64,000 nucleotides of DNA from Cheilinus undulatus (lineage: Eukaryota; Chordata; Actinopteri; Labriformes; Labridae): NCBI RefSeq assembly GCF_018320785.1, contig NC_054872.1, positions 39,792,551 to 39,856,550 of the forward strand, written 5' to 3'. The notes below the pieces were generated by a model. It made no database searches and had not been told where the DNA came from. It worked only from the letters and a program-made list of their open reading frames with translations. This document shows, one piece after another, positions 51,749-62,871 of the stretch. How positions within the stretch are numbered: position 1 is the stretch's first letter; every line of letters begins with the position of its first letter. The position numbers and the translations under genes were made by a program.

Positions 51749-54700
51749 GTAAGATATACGCCTCATATCTGGGTTTAAGTGAGATAAACGTCTCCTATTG
51801 TGCTTTGTGTTGTTTAGGATGAATTTAGGTATATTGGGGATCTTCTGAATGTTTATCTTCCATTAGCTCTCATGCTATGAACTTGAGAAAAGGTCCAACA
51901 CGTTTCTGTAACACCGTCAAAGATAGGGTTATCTATTTCAAGAGAAAGGAAAATTCCATCTGTTATTAAGAGGAATTGCCAACACTTTTGAGGAAACTGG
52001 TGTAATATTTTTCTGGTAATATTCAGTTGGTTGGGACACAGTTAAATACTGATGAAGGCTATTTTAAGCCTCATATAAGATACTGTATGCCACTGAGGCA
52101 AAGCCAGGTTCCTGTATTATAACAAGCTGTATTGTGAAAATAGACAAGATTTTATGCAACATTTTAATGCAAGCTAGCAGCAAGCAAAAAGGCAAAATCC
52201 AGGGTTTCCATCACTGTTTCGTAGTTATTAAAGGGTCTCGCTTTAGATGTTTGGAACCACTTATTAGGAGAATAACAAGCAAACACAAATGTTTTTTAAT
52301 TCAATGTTGATAATTTTATTCATATGATAAAGATTTTAGTGCTGTCCCAAATTAGTCAAAATGATGCTGTCCCATTCACCTATGCCATATTTGGCTGGAT
52401 GGGACATTATTAAAGCAACCTTAATGCAAAAATAAACATGGACATGAACATTTTTTAATGGTTTTGCTGCAGAACTACATCCGTTTAAAGCTAGATCCTT
52501 GCTCCATCCACTAATAATTCCCATGAATAAGGTTCTGTAATTTTTATGATGTTATATCTCAGCTAGAGTTTTGGGGTTAAACAGTTTACATCCTCATTTA
52601 TTAAGGAAATTGGGAAAACCATCCCATTTTGTTTACCTGTCCCAATCAAGCTGAATTTACCCTGTCCCATTACAGCATTTGTCACAAATACCCATTAATA
52701 ACAGAGTTTTAAGACATGTTATTTCCTCTTTAATTTCCCTTCTCCACACTGATAGGTGCACACTCTCAGCTGACTGTCTCTCCTGCTGGTCCCACTCTGG
52801 TGAATGCCATTGCTGGCAGAAATGTGACTCTGGCTGTGTCCTTCACTGGGGCCTCTGACCCTGCAGTTGCTTGGTCCATGATAAACCAGCAGAACAATCT
52901 ACAGGTTGTCACATGGGTTATAAACTCAACTTTTCCTCCAGACATCCCAGAAAGCAGAAGGAATGTGCTGAAGCTTGAGCAAGATGGATCTCTTACATTT
53001 ATGAAGGTGCCACTGGAATACACCACTAACTACACCTTTGAAATCACAAAGTCTGGAGTGGGAAGAGTCTCGACTACCTTTATTCTGAGGGTATTTGGTA
53101 AGTTCCTGGGCAAGCTGTGAATATGATGGTTTATTGTTGTAGAACTCTGGATTTATGGCTTCTTAAAATTATACATTTTCATACTGCATCTTTTTGCTTT
53201 GTATTTTTGAGCACACTGGTGCAAAATTGGAAAACAATAGCTGAATTTTGTATTGTGGGATCAGGGCTAAAATATCCACATATCAACATCATGCCATTTT
53301 GATATGACACGATATGACAGAGCTGCAGTAACTCTGCAAAATCTGTGTCAAGATGGATTTCCTCTGGCAAGAACAAAGCAGAGGGTCAACCATATTGCAC
53401 AGCATTGCATACAGATGAAGAATATGTCCTATGTATCTTTTAGGAGCACCTAAAGTCACAGTTGGGTGCTCTAACTCGGTGGATAACTTTACTCATGGTG
53501 CAAATGTATCTCACATCAAAAACAACAACAATCCACTGGAAACATGAGGGGAAGAACCCCAACAAGGGTCCCTGCACAACAGGCAACATTCAACCACATC
53601 TTAACATTCTGCCCAAGGGCATGATGGGAAACTCCACCCACATATCACAGCAGATTGAAATCACAGTGGTCAAACCTTTGATCGATCGACTCTTTCAGAA
53701 GTTGATCTAACACTGGTGGAGCAATGCTGTCTATAACTCCATAACAGACAACCATTTCTCTCAGTTAAAGGTACACTTTGGGAGTTAAGATCACCTCTGA
53801 AATTTTTAACCCTGGGATATCAACACTCCAGTTTCTGCTGTTTTGGGATGTGATGCAGAGTCATTCTCTCAATGCGCTACTGTGTTGTCAAAAGAGCTGG
53901 AAAAAGTACAAGAGTGTTAACCTGACACACCAGATGGATTTGTTTCACACATCCATCTGGGAAAGCTTCAATCGGAAACGTTTGAAAAAAGGCAGAGGCT
54001 TTGAAAAAAACTCGGAGTATGATTGGGTGAACGTTCTGTCTGTCACATCTCTATGGGCCAATCAGAGCAACAAAACACGTGACGTAGCAGTTATCAAGCT
54101 GCGTGTGCGCAGCTACTGACAAATAACGCGACACATGGCGACTACAGACATGTAAGTACTTGACTTTTGTCGTTTTTGAAAGGAAAACATCTCACTGCTG
54201 ATCTTTGTTCTTCTTTTAACGAAGAAATGTCGTCAAGTTCTGATAGAACTGGCGCTTTAGCAGCATCCACGCCAATCTCTTCCTCCATAACTGCACCAGC
54301 TCTTGCTGCTGCTTGTTTACGTCAGGACTCTGCTGTGCCTAAAAGTACTGCCCCTTGTCGCTGATTGGTCCTGTCACTTTCTTACCGGGCCCAAACGGTT
54401 CAGATGGGAGCTTTGCGAGATAAATTCGCCAGTGAAAAACAAGGAAACGGGCGTATCCACCTGCTTTGCAAGGTTACAAGAGTATTGTACTCAGGTGAAA
54501 GTACAGTGACTCTGGTTGGAGCTTACTTAAGAAGAAGTGAAAGTACTAATTTCAAAATGTACAAAAAAATGTGCAAGTACCCAAAAAGCTACTCATATTC
54601 AGTAATTTGAGTAAATGTAATTAGTTACTTTCCACCCTCTGGTTACCCTGTAATTTCCTCTAGATACTGTAAATATTACATCGTGTCTACAAAATAGAGA

Positions 54701-57700
54701 TGGAGTTTGAAAAGAGTTTGTCTAAACTGTGAAGACAATTCACATGTAATGGACTTATGAAATATTTTTGGGAAACATTAAGAAGATGTTTAAGGAGGAC
54801 ATCCTCTTCAGAGTACATAGATTCAAACAATGATTTGGCATTATTCATCAGAAATCCTTTAACTGTTATTAGGAATTCAGGCATTGCAGTTTCTTTATAT
54901 TGAGTGAGAGCATAAAGAAAAATAGGAAACGTGATAATCTCAAGATGATGCCTTACTGTTTTCTGATGTCTACAGGAACCATCCATAAACCAGTTACACA
55001 GTTGTCGCTTCAGTCCTGAGTAACATGGGTTAAAAAAGGCAAAATAAATTACTTTGGCATCTTTCATGTAGAGTTGTTCTGATCCATGTTCCTCTATTGG
55101 TGCCAGATATCAACAAGAAGTTAATTCACCAATCTGACACATTAACCAGCTAGCCATTAAATATAAGACAAAGTCAATATGTGACAGTAACCAAACTAGA
55201 ATTTTGATTCTATCAGTAAGAGCACTGTTGGAAAGAAAGCAAAAACCTTAGCAGCTACAAATATTATGCATCTTTTTAATTTCAGCATTGTCTGAAGGTT
55301 TACTGTTATTTTTCAAAACCAATGTTGAATTATTCAGAGGGAGAAAACTTCATTTGTACATCTCAGCTTTTCTGTATAAGAAAATGAGTGCATTTAGTAG
55401 GTAAACTGGGCAATTGGGTTTTCCCCCACACTCTAATTTTTAGACATTTCTGGTCTCTCTTCTGCTGTCCTATGAAAAAAAAACCCTCAAAATTAATTTT
55501 TATGGTAAATTAGGTAAATAACATCATGGCTTATGTTGTTAATTCTGCTGTCCTCTCACACCATGTCCTCTTCCCTCACAGAAATCATCCAGAATGTGAC
55601 TCTCAGTGCAGATAGAGATCCGGTCATTGAGGGGACCGATCGCTTCACACTGGAGTACAACATGCTGCAGGGAGTGGTTGAGCAGCAGACATGGCTCTTC
55701 AATGGCAGAGAGATAAAAACTAATTCACACTACTCTGCAGTGAACAACAGTCTTGTTATTTGGGGTCCGACCAGAGGAGACACAGGGCAGTACTCGGTGC
55801 TACTGACCAATCCCTTCAGTAATGTGACAACTCACATCAACATCAGAGTTCTGTGTAAGTCTAAAATAATTTTTGCAGGCTTTATCTTTTGCATTTTTTC
55901 CTTGTTTGATTTTTGTTGTTGTCTGTAATAGATGGACCAGATGAACCCAAGGTCGTGGCCCATCCTGCTCAGCCATTCTACGTCTCAGGAGACTCTCTGA
56001 ACCTCTCCTGTCAGGGCGAGGGGTTCCCAAAGCCAGTTGCTCAGTGGCTCTTTGGTGGTCAGAACATTTCAGGCTCAGAAGTCCTAAATCTGACAAATGT
56101 ACGGACTACTCAAGGAGGTGTTTATACATGCAGGCTGCTTAATGAGCAGACCAAGAAAGAGCAGCAGAAGAACATCACTTTAAATATTTATAGTAAGTAG
56201 AAAGCCGGGGTGTTCTTCATGGGGATATGCCAAAGGATTTTTTAATCAATTTGTTGATTGATTTTTTTTCTTTTTATTTATACCAAAATTTTAATGAATC
56301 AACCAAATTATTGAAGCAAAACAAGTGGAAACAAAATCAAAGAAGCAAAATAGATTTATAGAAACATCTTACAAAATTACACAGGAGGTCACTGGAAGTT
56401 GTCCATTAAGCAGAAATGTCACAGGTTGCAATTTGAAGGTCAGTGGGTTTTTAAGTCTCTGCTTTGACCAACCTTTTTATCTCCTTTTTAAAAGATCTTT
56501 TTGTAAAAAAATCCAAAAATGTCTCTGTATACTCCCCAACCTTCTTCCATACATGTTTGTAAAACATGTAGAGGCATTACAGTCAGTGCAGCCCTGTGCA
56601 GCTGTAAAAGCTAAAAATAGCCGCATGAATGCTTTTCCTCCCACACATTTTTCTGAATATTAAATATGAACTCGAAAAGCACTCAGAGAGCACAGACCTC
56701 CGCCATTAGCCCTATCTCCCAATAGTAAAGAATCCTTTAAAAAATTCCTGGATCCAGACGGTGATCCAGATCACTCCCAAAATCTAATCAGTTCTTCCTT
56801 ATGCCATTTCTGACATTTCCTGAAAATTTCAGGAAAATCCGTCCATAACGATTTGCATTATGTTGCAAACAAACAAACCAACAAACTAGCAAAACCTGCC
56901 GAGCACATAACCTCCTTGGCGGAGGTAATAATATAGGTCCATTATTAATAACTGAGCAGTCTGCTTGTTTCTTAATTTCTGACTGATCTTCTTTTTGAAC
57001 AGAGAGGCCATCAGGTAGCCCGGTGTGCTCTGTCCAGTCTGTGAATAACAACAATGGCCTGCAGTACCTCTGCCAGTGGTCAGGGGGGACTCCACAAGCA
57101 AATCTTTATTTCCCTGTGCTCAGCAATAGCAGCAGTGGATCAGAAAACTTCAGCCTGACTGTCAGTGCTTCAGAAAACCTTGATGGAAAAACTGTCACAT
57201 GTTTAGCTGAGCACCCAATTGAAAAGAATAAATGCAACATCACTGCAAGTAAGGTTAAGAACTTTCACGAATTATTTTATAACAAAGGGACTTGTGAATT
57301 CTCATTAACCTGTCCTTTAAAACCTCATAATGCTGAAGTTTTCTTTCCCAGGCAGTCCCAGGAAGTTCCTCCCCTCTGTGAGAACCATGGTTGGCTCTGA
57401 GGGCAAAATAGTGGTAAGCATCCACTGCGTCAGTGAGGCGTCTCCTAAAGCTGTGGTGTCGTGGTTCAGAGGCAGCCAGGGTGTCACCAACGGGACGACA
57501 CACCAGATCAGCAATGACACATCACAAATCCAGACACGTGATTTCAACGTCAGCAACTTAATCTCTGAAAACTACACCTGTACCAGCAGAAACCCCCTGG
57601 GCAGCCAGAGGAGAGAAGTTCAGTTAACAGGTATAAAACCATGAAGCAGAGGTGGAATTTGCTAGCCGTCAAATGTATTTTGCCCATCAGCAATAAGATA

Positions 57701-60700
57701 GATTATTTCCATAATGTTTTAGTAAATTTAACTATTTAATTTTTCTCCACAATAAGGATTTATTCTAAGGTGAACATGAAAAATTTTAAACCAATACAGA
57801 GCAATTATTTTGCTGAAGAGCACAACTTTCATTAGAATCAGGAAGAGAAGAGGGACAGGAGAAACAACAAAAAAACAACTTGAGACAAATTTATAGCAGA
57901 CCCGTAAAGTAAACGGAAAGAATCCATGAAGTTTTATGAAAAAGTTACAATACTTTATAATGTATTAAAATTATGAGAACTCCATCTCAGATTTTTGTTT
58001 GTTTTTTAGAGTAGCCCAAATATAATTTCATACAATTCAATTAGAGAGCGTTCTGATTTTAAAGGATCATTCATATGCTCTAGCTTTATGATTAAAATAC
58101 TGCTGATAGATAATAACCTGTTACCCTGAATGGGATAACTATTAATTAATTTAGTATTTGTATAATCAATTAAACAGTTACCTCCTGATTTGTCCTATCA
58201 ACAGTGAGGATTTCTCTCCTCATATCCTTTATTATCCAGTGCATTTATCTGTTTTTACTTTGTGTTTGGGTCCTTTTTAAGTCACAACATGAAACTTTGA
58301 GAAGTGCTGGGATACGCTTTTGAATTTAAGGTTAGCATCTTTGACGTCTGCTTATATATGAAAAATCAGGAGCTCCTTTTTTTACTGATATCATCCATTT
58401 TCTCACTTAACCAATTTAGAGGGAGTTCTTTGATTTAAGTAACTTTTAAGTAACCACTTTTCTTTGTTTATTTCCATATTAAATATGAATTAACAAAGAC
58501 ACTTTTTCATTAGAAATATTTTAACAGGCTCTTAATACTTACTCATCAGAATATGTGGTATCCATCAGCCCTACAGTACAGTACTGTGATTATTTTTGCC
58601 TTCTTGTAACCCCTCTGGGCTCTGCTAGCATTACCTAAAATAACTGGCCCTTTAGACACAGAGTTAAGTATGCCTATGCCTACTTTCCCTTTAAACAAAG
58701 CTCTCCAGTCTTGGTGTACTCTCGCCCCCCTGGCCTTCTCTTGATCTCTCCCTCACTCCCAATCCCTCTCTTTCCAGGACCATCCATCTCAGATTCCAGT
58801 TTGTTCCCTAATCAAGATGGAACCATCGTCACGTTGACCTGGGAGGTCCCGCCTTACTCTCTCGTTACAGGTAAAAAAAGACATTAACAAACGCTCTGCA
58901 GAACTCCTGGTTGGGTTATTCTATTATCACAAGAATGTTTTTAAAGATCACACCCAACCGTCTTGTTTTGAATTTGACGTCTCAGCAGAAAGCGGACCGT
59001 GTTGAAAACAGAAACTCAGCTCAGCAGATAGGGGCGTAAATATTGTGTAATATGTAGACTCTGTAGGTCAGCACCACTGTGTTTTGCAAAATAGATGGTA
59101 GAGTTTATTGAAATGTAAATGTTTTGCTGTTATGTTTCTTTTGTCATTTTCTGAATTCATAATCCAGCTTGACCATAATATGATCAGTCTTAATAAGACA
59201 TCTAGAGCTGCACTGAGAGCTGTATCATACCACAACAACAAAAATAGGAGTCCTAGACACCCAATGCTGGGATTTTTTTGTCTCCAGTTGTCACAAATTT
59301 GCAGACAGACTCACACAGTGTCTGAATTGTACAAAAACACTGACAACATTTCTGTATATTACTGTTGTCAAATTTGTCTTTACTCTTAAATGCATTGCAC
59401 TTCAAAATGATAACATCTCCACTATTTAGATGATCTGTTGTTTGAAAAAAGTTAATGAAACTTGAGTACAATTTGCACGGGAGTACACCGCGTTCCAAAT
59501 TATTATGCAAATGATATTTTTCTCCGATTTTCCTAAAGAGTCGATGCAAATGACGGTCAGTATAATTTTCAAGTCATCAACCATTAGAGCATAATTAAGA
59601 TGTTATTGAACAAACCTCCAAATGATAAATATTTTCTTTAAAAAGAACAAAACAAAATAAAACAAACTCAAAATGCACTGTTCCAAATTATTATGCACAA
59701 CAGAGTTTCAAAACATTTTATAGGTTGTAAAGAACTGAAAATGGTCATTTGTTGAATTTGCAGTATTAGGAGGTCATATTTACCGAAATCAAAAGCTATT
59801 TCAATCAAAAACATCTTAACAGGCCAAGTTACATGTTAACAAAGTACCTCTTCTTTGATATCACCTTCACTATTTTTGCATCTATTGATCTTGTGAGTTT
59901 TTGAAGAGTTTCTGCTGGAATTTCTTCGCTCTAAACGTTCTTAACGGGGTTAAGGTCAGGGGAAGATGGGGGCCACACCATGAGTTTCTCTCCTTTTGTG
60001 TGTTGTCATGCATGAAGATAATTTTGCTGCGGAAGGCACAGTTCTTCTTTTTGTACCATGGAAGAAAGTGGTCAGTCAGAAATTCTGTATACTTTGGGGA
60101 GGTCTTTTTCATACCTTCAGGGACCCTAAAAGGGCCTACCAGCTCCATCTCCTTATGATGAGTAGGTTTATGCACAACTGCAAACATCTGGAGGATCCTA
60201 CACCTTGAGGTTCGTGGGACTCCAGAGGCACCAGCAGCTTCAAATACCTGTTTGCTGCTTCGTAATGGCATTTTAGTAGCTTATCTCTTAATCTGATGAA
60301 TTTGTCTGGCAGAAACCTTCCTCATTGTGCCTTTATGTGCATGAGACAGTCTTGCTCTGAATCAGCCACAGATTTCTTCACAGTACAATGATCACACTTA
60401 ATTTCTTATGTTTTCATACCTTGTCCAAGGCATTGCACTATTTGATGCTTTGATGCAGCAGAGAGATCCTTTTTCTTTCCCATATTGCTTGAAACCTGTG
60501 GCCTGCTTCATAATGTGGAACAGGATCACCTGGCAAGCTAATTATCACAGGTGTCAGAGTTTGATTTCAGCGATCCAAAGAGCCGGTGCAGTGCATTCGC
60601 ACAGGATAAGAGAAGTCTATATGTACAGGAAAACATCAGCAGCAATGAAAAGGCACAATACTTTTTTATTTCTAAATTCTATACAAAAATGCAGTGTTGT

Positions 60701-62671
60701 TTACATTATGTTTTATAGGGGACGTTTCCCTCATTTAGCTTATACAAATGCTGTTTTTGAAAATATTTTTTATTAGCTGTACATATGCACTAAACAATCT
60801 CTCCTTGCTCTCCCATTTTGCATTGATGTCACGTCATTTACCTGTGTGTATCTGCAGGAAGAGGACTCAAAAAGAGCGAATTAACATCCCTAATGTTACT
60901 GCATAAGAGAGTGAGACGTCTCATGTTAAATATGAACTGCTCTTGTAAAACGTTTTCTGCAGTTGACGCTGTTGATGTTATTCTGCACCCTATTAATTTG
61001 AGATCATTACACACCAAAAACAAAACCAAAAACATAAATTGTTTTATGCATGAAATGCTCAGCTAAATAATACTGATACAAGATCAGGCACAGTAGACAA
61101 GAAGCTGCAGGAGGCAGAGGAGAAGTGCTGTACGAGAGGCAATGCTTGATGCTGTGCTTGTAAATGTTAGTGGGTGGAACAGGTGGAACACTTAAAACTA
61201 AGTGTTGTGCTTAAGAAAACACAACTTGCCTTACTAAACAATGAAATCAGAATAAGAGACTATCTTCACCCTTTATCTCACTGAAAATAAAACAGTATAG
61301 CTTAAAAATCTTGTGTATTTTGCCATTGTTTGACTCAGTAAATTTTGTGAAGGGTTTGATATCCAGATGAAAGGACCAGACCTCCTGAGTGAAAACCAAA
61401 ATGGCACAAGAACTAAAGGAAACTCAGACAGATTTAAAACCATTCAGCAGAAACCTGGCCCTGCCCGGAGTGCCGACATCTTCGTCCTCGATCCCAAGTT
61501 GACCTACAGGTTTCGGGTAATCCCTAAAGCTCGTTTGACTGAAGGAGAGCCATCAGAAGTCCACAGGATCGGTCCAGGTAAGGTCAATTCCTGGATTACG
61601 TGAGAAGGAGTGTTATTTTATTTTAGGGTCAGTTATGGTGCCACAGCCTTAAAACAAGACCATACTGCTTGTCTTTGTCATACCAGGTGAAGGGCTGAGT
61701 GGTCCGGCTATTGCTGGAATTGCAGCAGGAATTCCCTGCAGCATCCTCTTCCTGATCCTGCTGGCTGTCTTGATCTACCTCTGTGTCGACTGGCACAGAA
61801 AGAGAAGTAAGTGAAGCATACTTGTTGGATCAGTTCAGTCAATTCTAGTTTAACTGGCACCACATCACAGTTGAAGAAATCTGATACTGTCTGGGACTTA
61901 ATACTAAGGCTTCTGCCATCAGTGTGTGAATGTGGTGCGAATGGATGTGAGTAGTCAGCAGTCTATGCAAGTTTAAGTCTGTTTACTATTCATGGCACCT
62001 AATTTAAGCCTTTTTCACATGTGGTTACCTGGGAACTTCTGGTAGTAGGCAATAATCATGCAGGACAAACATGAACTTGATGTTTTCACTCTAGTTGATC
62101 ATTATAAATGTAGCGTTATGGTTAAGTGGTTGTAAAGGATGGCAAGTGTATTTTTCACTACCAGTAGCAGTTTTAACATTTTAATTTTGTTTTGTAGGTC
62201 GACAGACCAGATATCCTGTTTCCAGAGCTGTTGAAAAGGTAATAAAATAAATGTTAGTGAATTTTCAGAGTGGTTGTGCTGTTTATAGTTGATAAATAGC
62301 TTACTGAGAAAATTAAACAACATAATTGTCATACCATCCTTCAGATAAAGTGTATCTTATTCCTTATATTTCACAGATATATACATGAGGTTGATGGTTT
62401 TAGCTTTTTCTTGTCACAGGCAATAACAACCCAGATAGATTCAACTCCCCAGAACCTGCTGACAGGAAGGCTGAAGTCCCCACCAGACTACAACAAATTA
62501 AATCTGGTATTCTTTCTTTAAAACCATACCTTTAATAAGGACTACTTCTTTGATAACCTACATCAAATTATTTCCCTTGTTCGTGTTTTATTTCAGACTC
62601 CCTCTGAAAGATCAGTGGCTCTCCCATCCTTCGTCCCTCCACCACCAACCAGAGTCGCTACAACTGTCTAA
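51676..62671 (+). CDS. vsig10l: VSIG10L-like Ig/FN3 transmembrane receptor, copy B, 12 exons
   Basis: Predicted type I membrane protein of 704 residues. Exons: 51676-51748, 52756-53097, 55582-55854, 55932-56192, 57003-57248, 57352-57630, 58778-58870, 61353-61577, 61687-61806, 62198-62238, 62420-62506, 62597-62671; all junctions keep phase. Order: signal peptide (1-24), V-set-like domain without the Cys pair (25-138), second Ig-like domain also without it (139-229), C2 domain with LSC/YTC (230-316), four-Cys C2-like domain (317-398), C2 domain (399-491), FN3 with YRFRVIPKAR (492-597), transmembrane helix (about 605-632), tail with PPDYNKL. Many N-glycosylation sequons fit an extracellular adhesion role. 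ETFB neighbourhood supports VSIG10L; the Cys-less N-domain also recalls CEACAMs. A stop-containing extra exon may lie at 53444. Confidence 0.82.
52756..53097 (+). CDS. vsig10l: Copy B exon 2, Cys-less V-set-like domain
   Basis: 114 codons: QLTVSPAGPTLVNAIAGRNV, VAWSMINQ, NVLKLEQDGSLTFMKVPLEY, TFEITKSG. Both canonical Cys positions hold other residues (TLAVSF and YTFEI). Trp is kept. Confidence 0.83.
53444..53712 (+). pseudogene. Possible degenerate or alternative exon after the V-set exon
   Basis: CTTTTAG at 53437-53443 is a good acceptor and the phase-1 frame reads APKVTVGCSNSVDNFTHGAN, then TGA at 53545. Another frame stays open to 53710. It may be a decayed Ig exon, or an alternative last exon giving a short secreted form. 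The main transcript model skips it. Confidence 0.35.
53919..54479 (+). repeat. 561-bp dispersed repeat with CCAAT, ATG and splice-donor module, copy 2
   Basis: Matches 28794-29351 over its full length with scattered substitutions. It keeps GGGCCAATCAGAGCAACAAA, ATGGCGACTACAGAC and the ATGTAAGT donor at about 54151. The ETGALAAST-like frame reads RTGALAASTPISSSITAPAL but meets TGA at 54362. It lies in sense orientation in receptor B's third-exon intron. Confidence 0.8.
55582..55854 (+). CDS. vsig10l: Copy B exon 3, Cys-less Ig-like domain
   Basis: 91 codons: IIQNVTLSADRDPVIEGTDR, TWLFNGREIK, GPTRGDTGQYSVLLTNPFSN. Ig fold motif DTGQYSV is clear but the Cys pair is absent (LEY and YSV). Confidence 0.82.
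55932..56192 (+). CDS. vsig10l: Copy B exon 4, Ig C2 domain
   Basis: 87 codons: YGPDEPKVVAHPAQPFYVSG, LNLSCQGEGFPKPVAQWLF, GGVYTCRLLNEQ. Canonical Cys-Trp-Cys. No counterpart in copy A. Confidence 0.86.
57003..57248 (+). CDS. vsig10l: Copy B exon 5, four-Cys Ig C2-like domain
   Basis: 82 codons: SPVCSVQSVNNNNGLQYLCQ, GSENFSLTVSASENLDGK, TVTCLAEHP. Counterpart of copy A exon 2, with matching intron 3' end. Confidence 0.86.
57352..57630 (+). CDS. vsig10l: Copy B exon 6, Ig C2 domain
   Basis: 93 codons: KIVVSIHCVSEASPKAVVSW, FRGSQGVTNGT, ENYTCTSRNPLGSQRREVQL. Counterpart of copy A exon 3. Confidence 0.88.
58778..58870 (+). CDS. vsig10l: Copy B exon 7, first half of FN3
   Basis: 31 codons, GPSISDSSLFPNQDGTIVTL then TWEVPPYSLVTG. 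Confidence 0.84.
59484..60570 (-). mobile_element. Degenerate Tc1/mariner-like transposon
   Basis: The left end has CGTTCCAAATTATTATGCAA, repeated in direct form near 59683. Minus-strand translation contains DHFLPWYKKKN and SKIIFMHDN, the block around the second catalytic Asp, but the PDLNPIE block has decayed to LTLTPLRT and the first catalytic block is gone. The right terminal repeat was not found, so that end is approximate. It lies in the receptor B FN3 intron. Confidence 0.7.
61353..61577 (+). CDS. vsig10l: Copy B exon 8, second half of FN3
   Basis: 75 codons, FDIQMKGPDLLSENQNGTRT to LTYRFRVIPKARLTEGEPSE. A regular FN3 end. Confidence 0.85.
61687..61806 (+). CDS. vsig10l: Copy B exon 9, transmembrane segment
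   Basis: 40 codons with AIAGIAAGIPCSILFLILLA then VLIYLCVDWHRKR: a helix followed by a basic stop-transfer cluster. Confidence 0.87.
62198..62238 (+). CDS. vsig10l: Copy B exon 10, cytoplasmic tail
   Basis: Encodes RQTRYPVSRAVEK with a split first Ser codon; donor GTAATA as in copy A. Confidence 0.8.
62420..62506 (+). CDS. vsig10l: Copy B exon 11, cytoplasmic tail
   Basis: Encodes AITTQIDSTPQNLLTGRLKS and PPDYNKLNL. Shares QIDSTP, LTG and YN-x-L with copy A. Confidence 0.83.
62597..62671 (+). CDS. vsig10l: Copy B terminal exon
   Basis: Encodes TPSERSVALPSFVPPPPTRV then ATTV and TAA. Proline-rich end, slightly shorter than copy A. Confidence 0.82.
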   Translation, partial: TPSERSVALPSFVPPPPTRVATTV

Positions 62672-62847
62672 ATCTGATTTGATGTTTGATAAATTATATT
62701 CTCTGTTTTGGTGTTTTATTTTAATGAGATTTCTATATTTTTACCAGTTTCAACTACTAGTTTGGTGTCATATTTATTTAAACTTTATCACTTTCCCTGA
62801 TGATCTATATCTTATTACTCCATCATTTTACAAGACTATTTATTCAT

Positions 62848-62853
62848 AATAAA
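62848..62853 (+). terminator. Polyadenylation signal of receptor copy B
   Basis: AATAAA about 180 bp after the stop of copy B, the first such hexamer downstream that I noticed. Confidence 0.5.
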
Positions 62854-62871
62854 TCCAAGACAAACAATTTC

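Noticed and set aside
55533-55928. 131-codon ORF read as one exon
   Set aside because: Only 55582-55854 is exon; the remainder is intron read-through on both sides of clear splice sites.
57001-57010. Suspected 2-bp frameshift at the start of copy B exon 5
   Set aside because: On recounting, the junction reads AACAG|AGAGGCC just as in copy A, and the frame closes without error.
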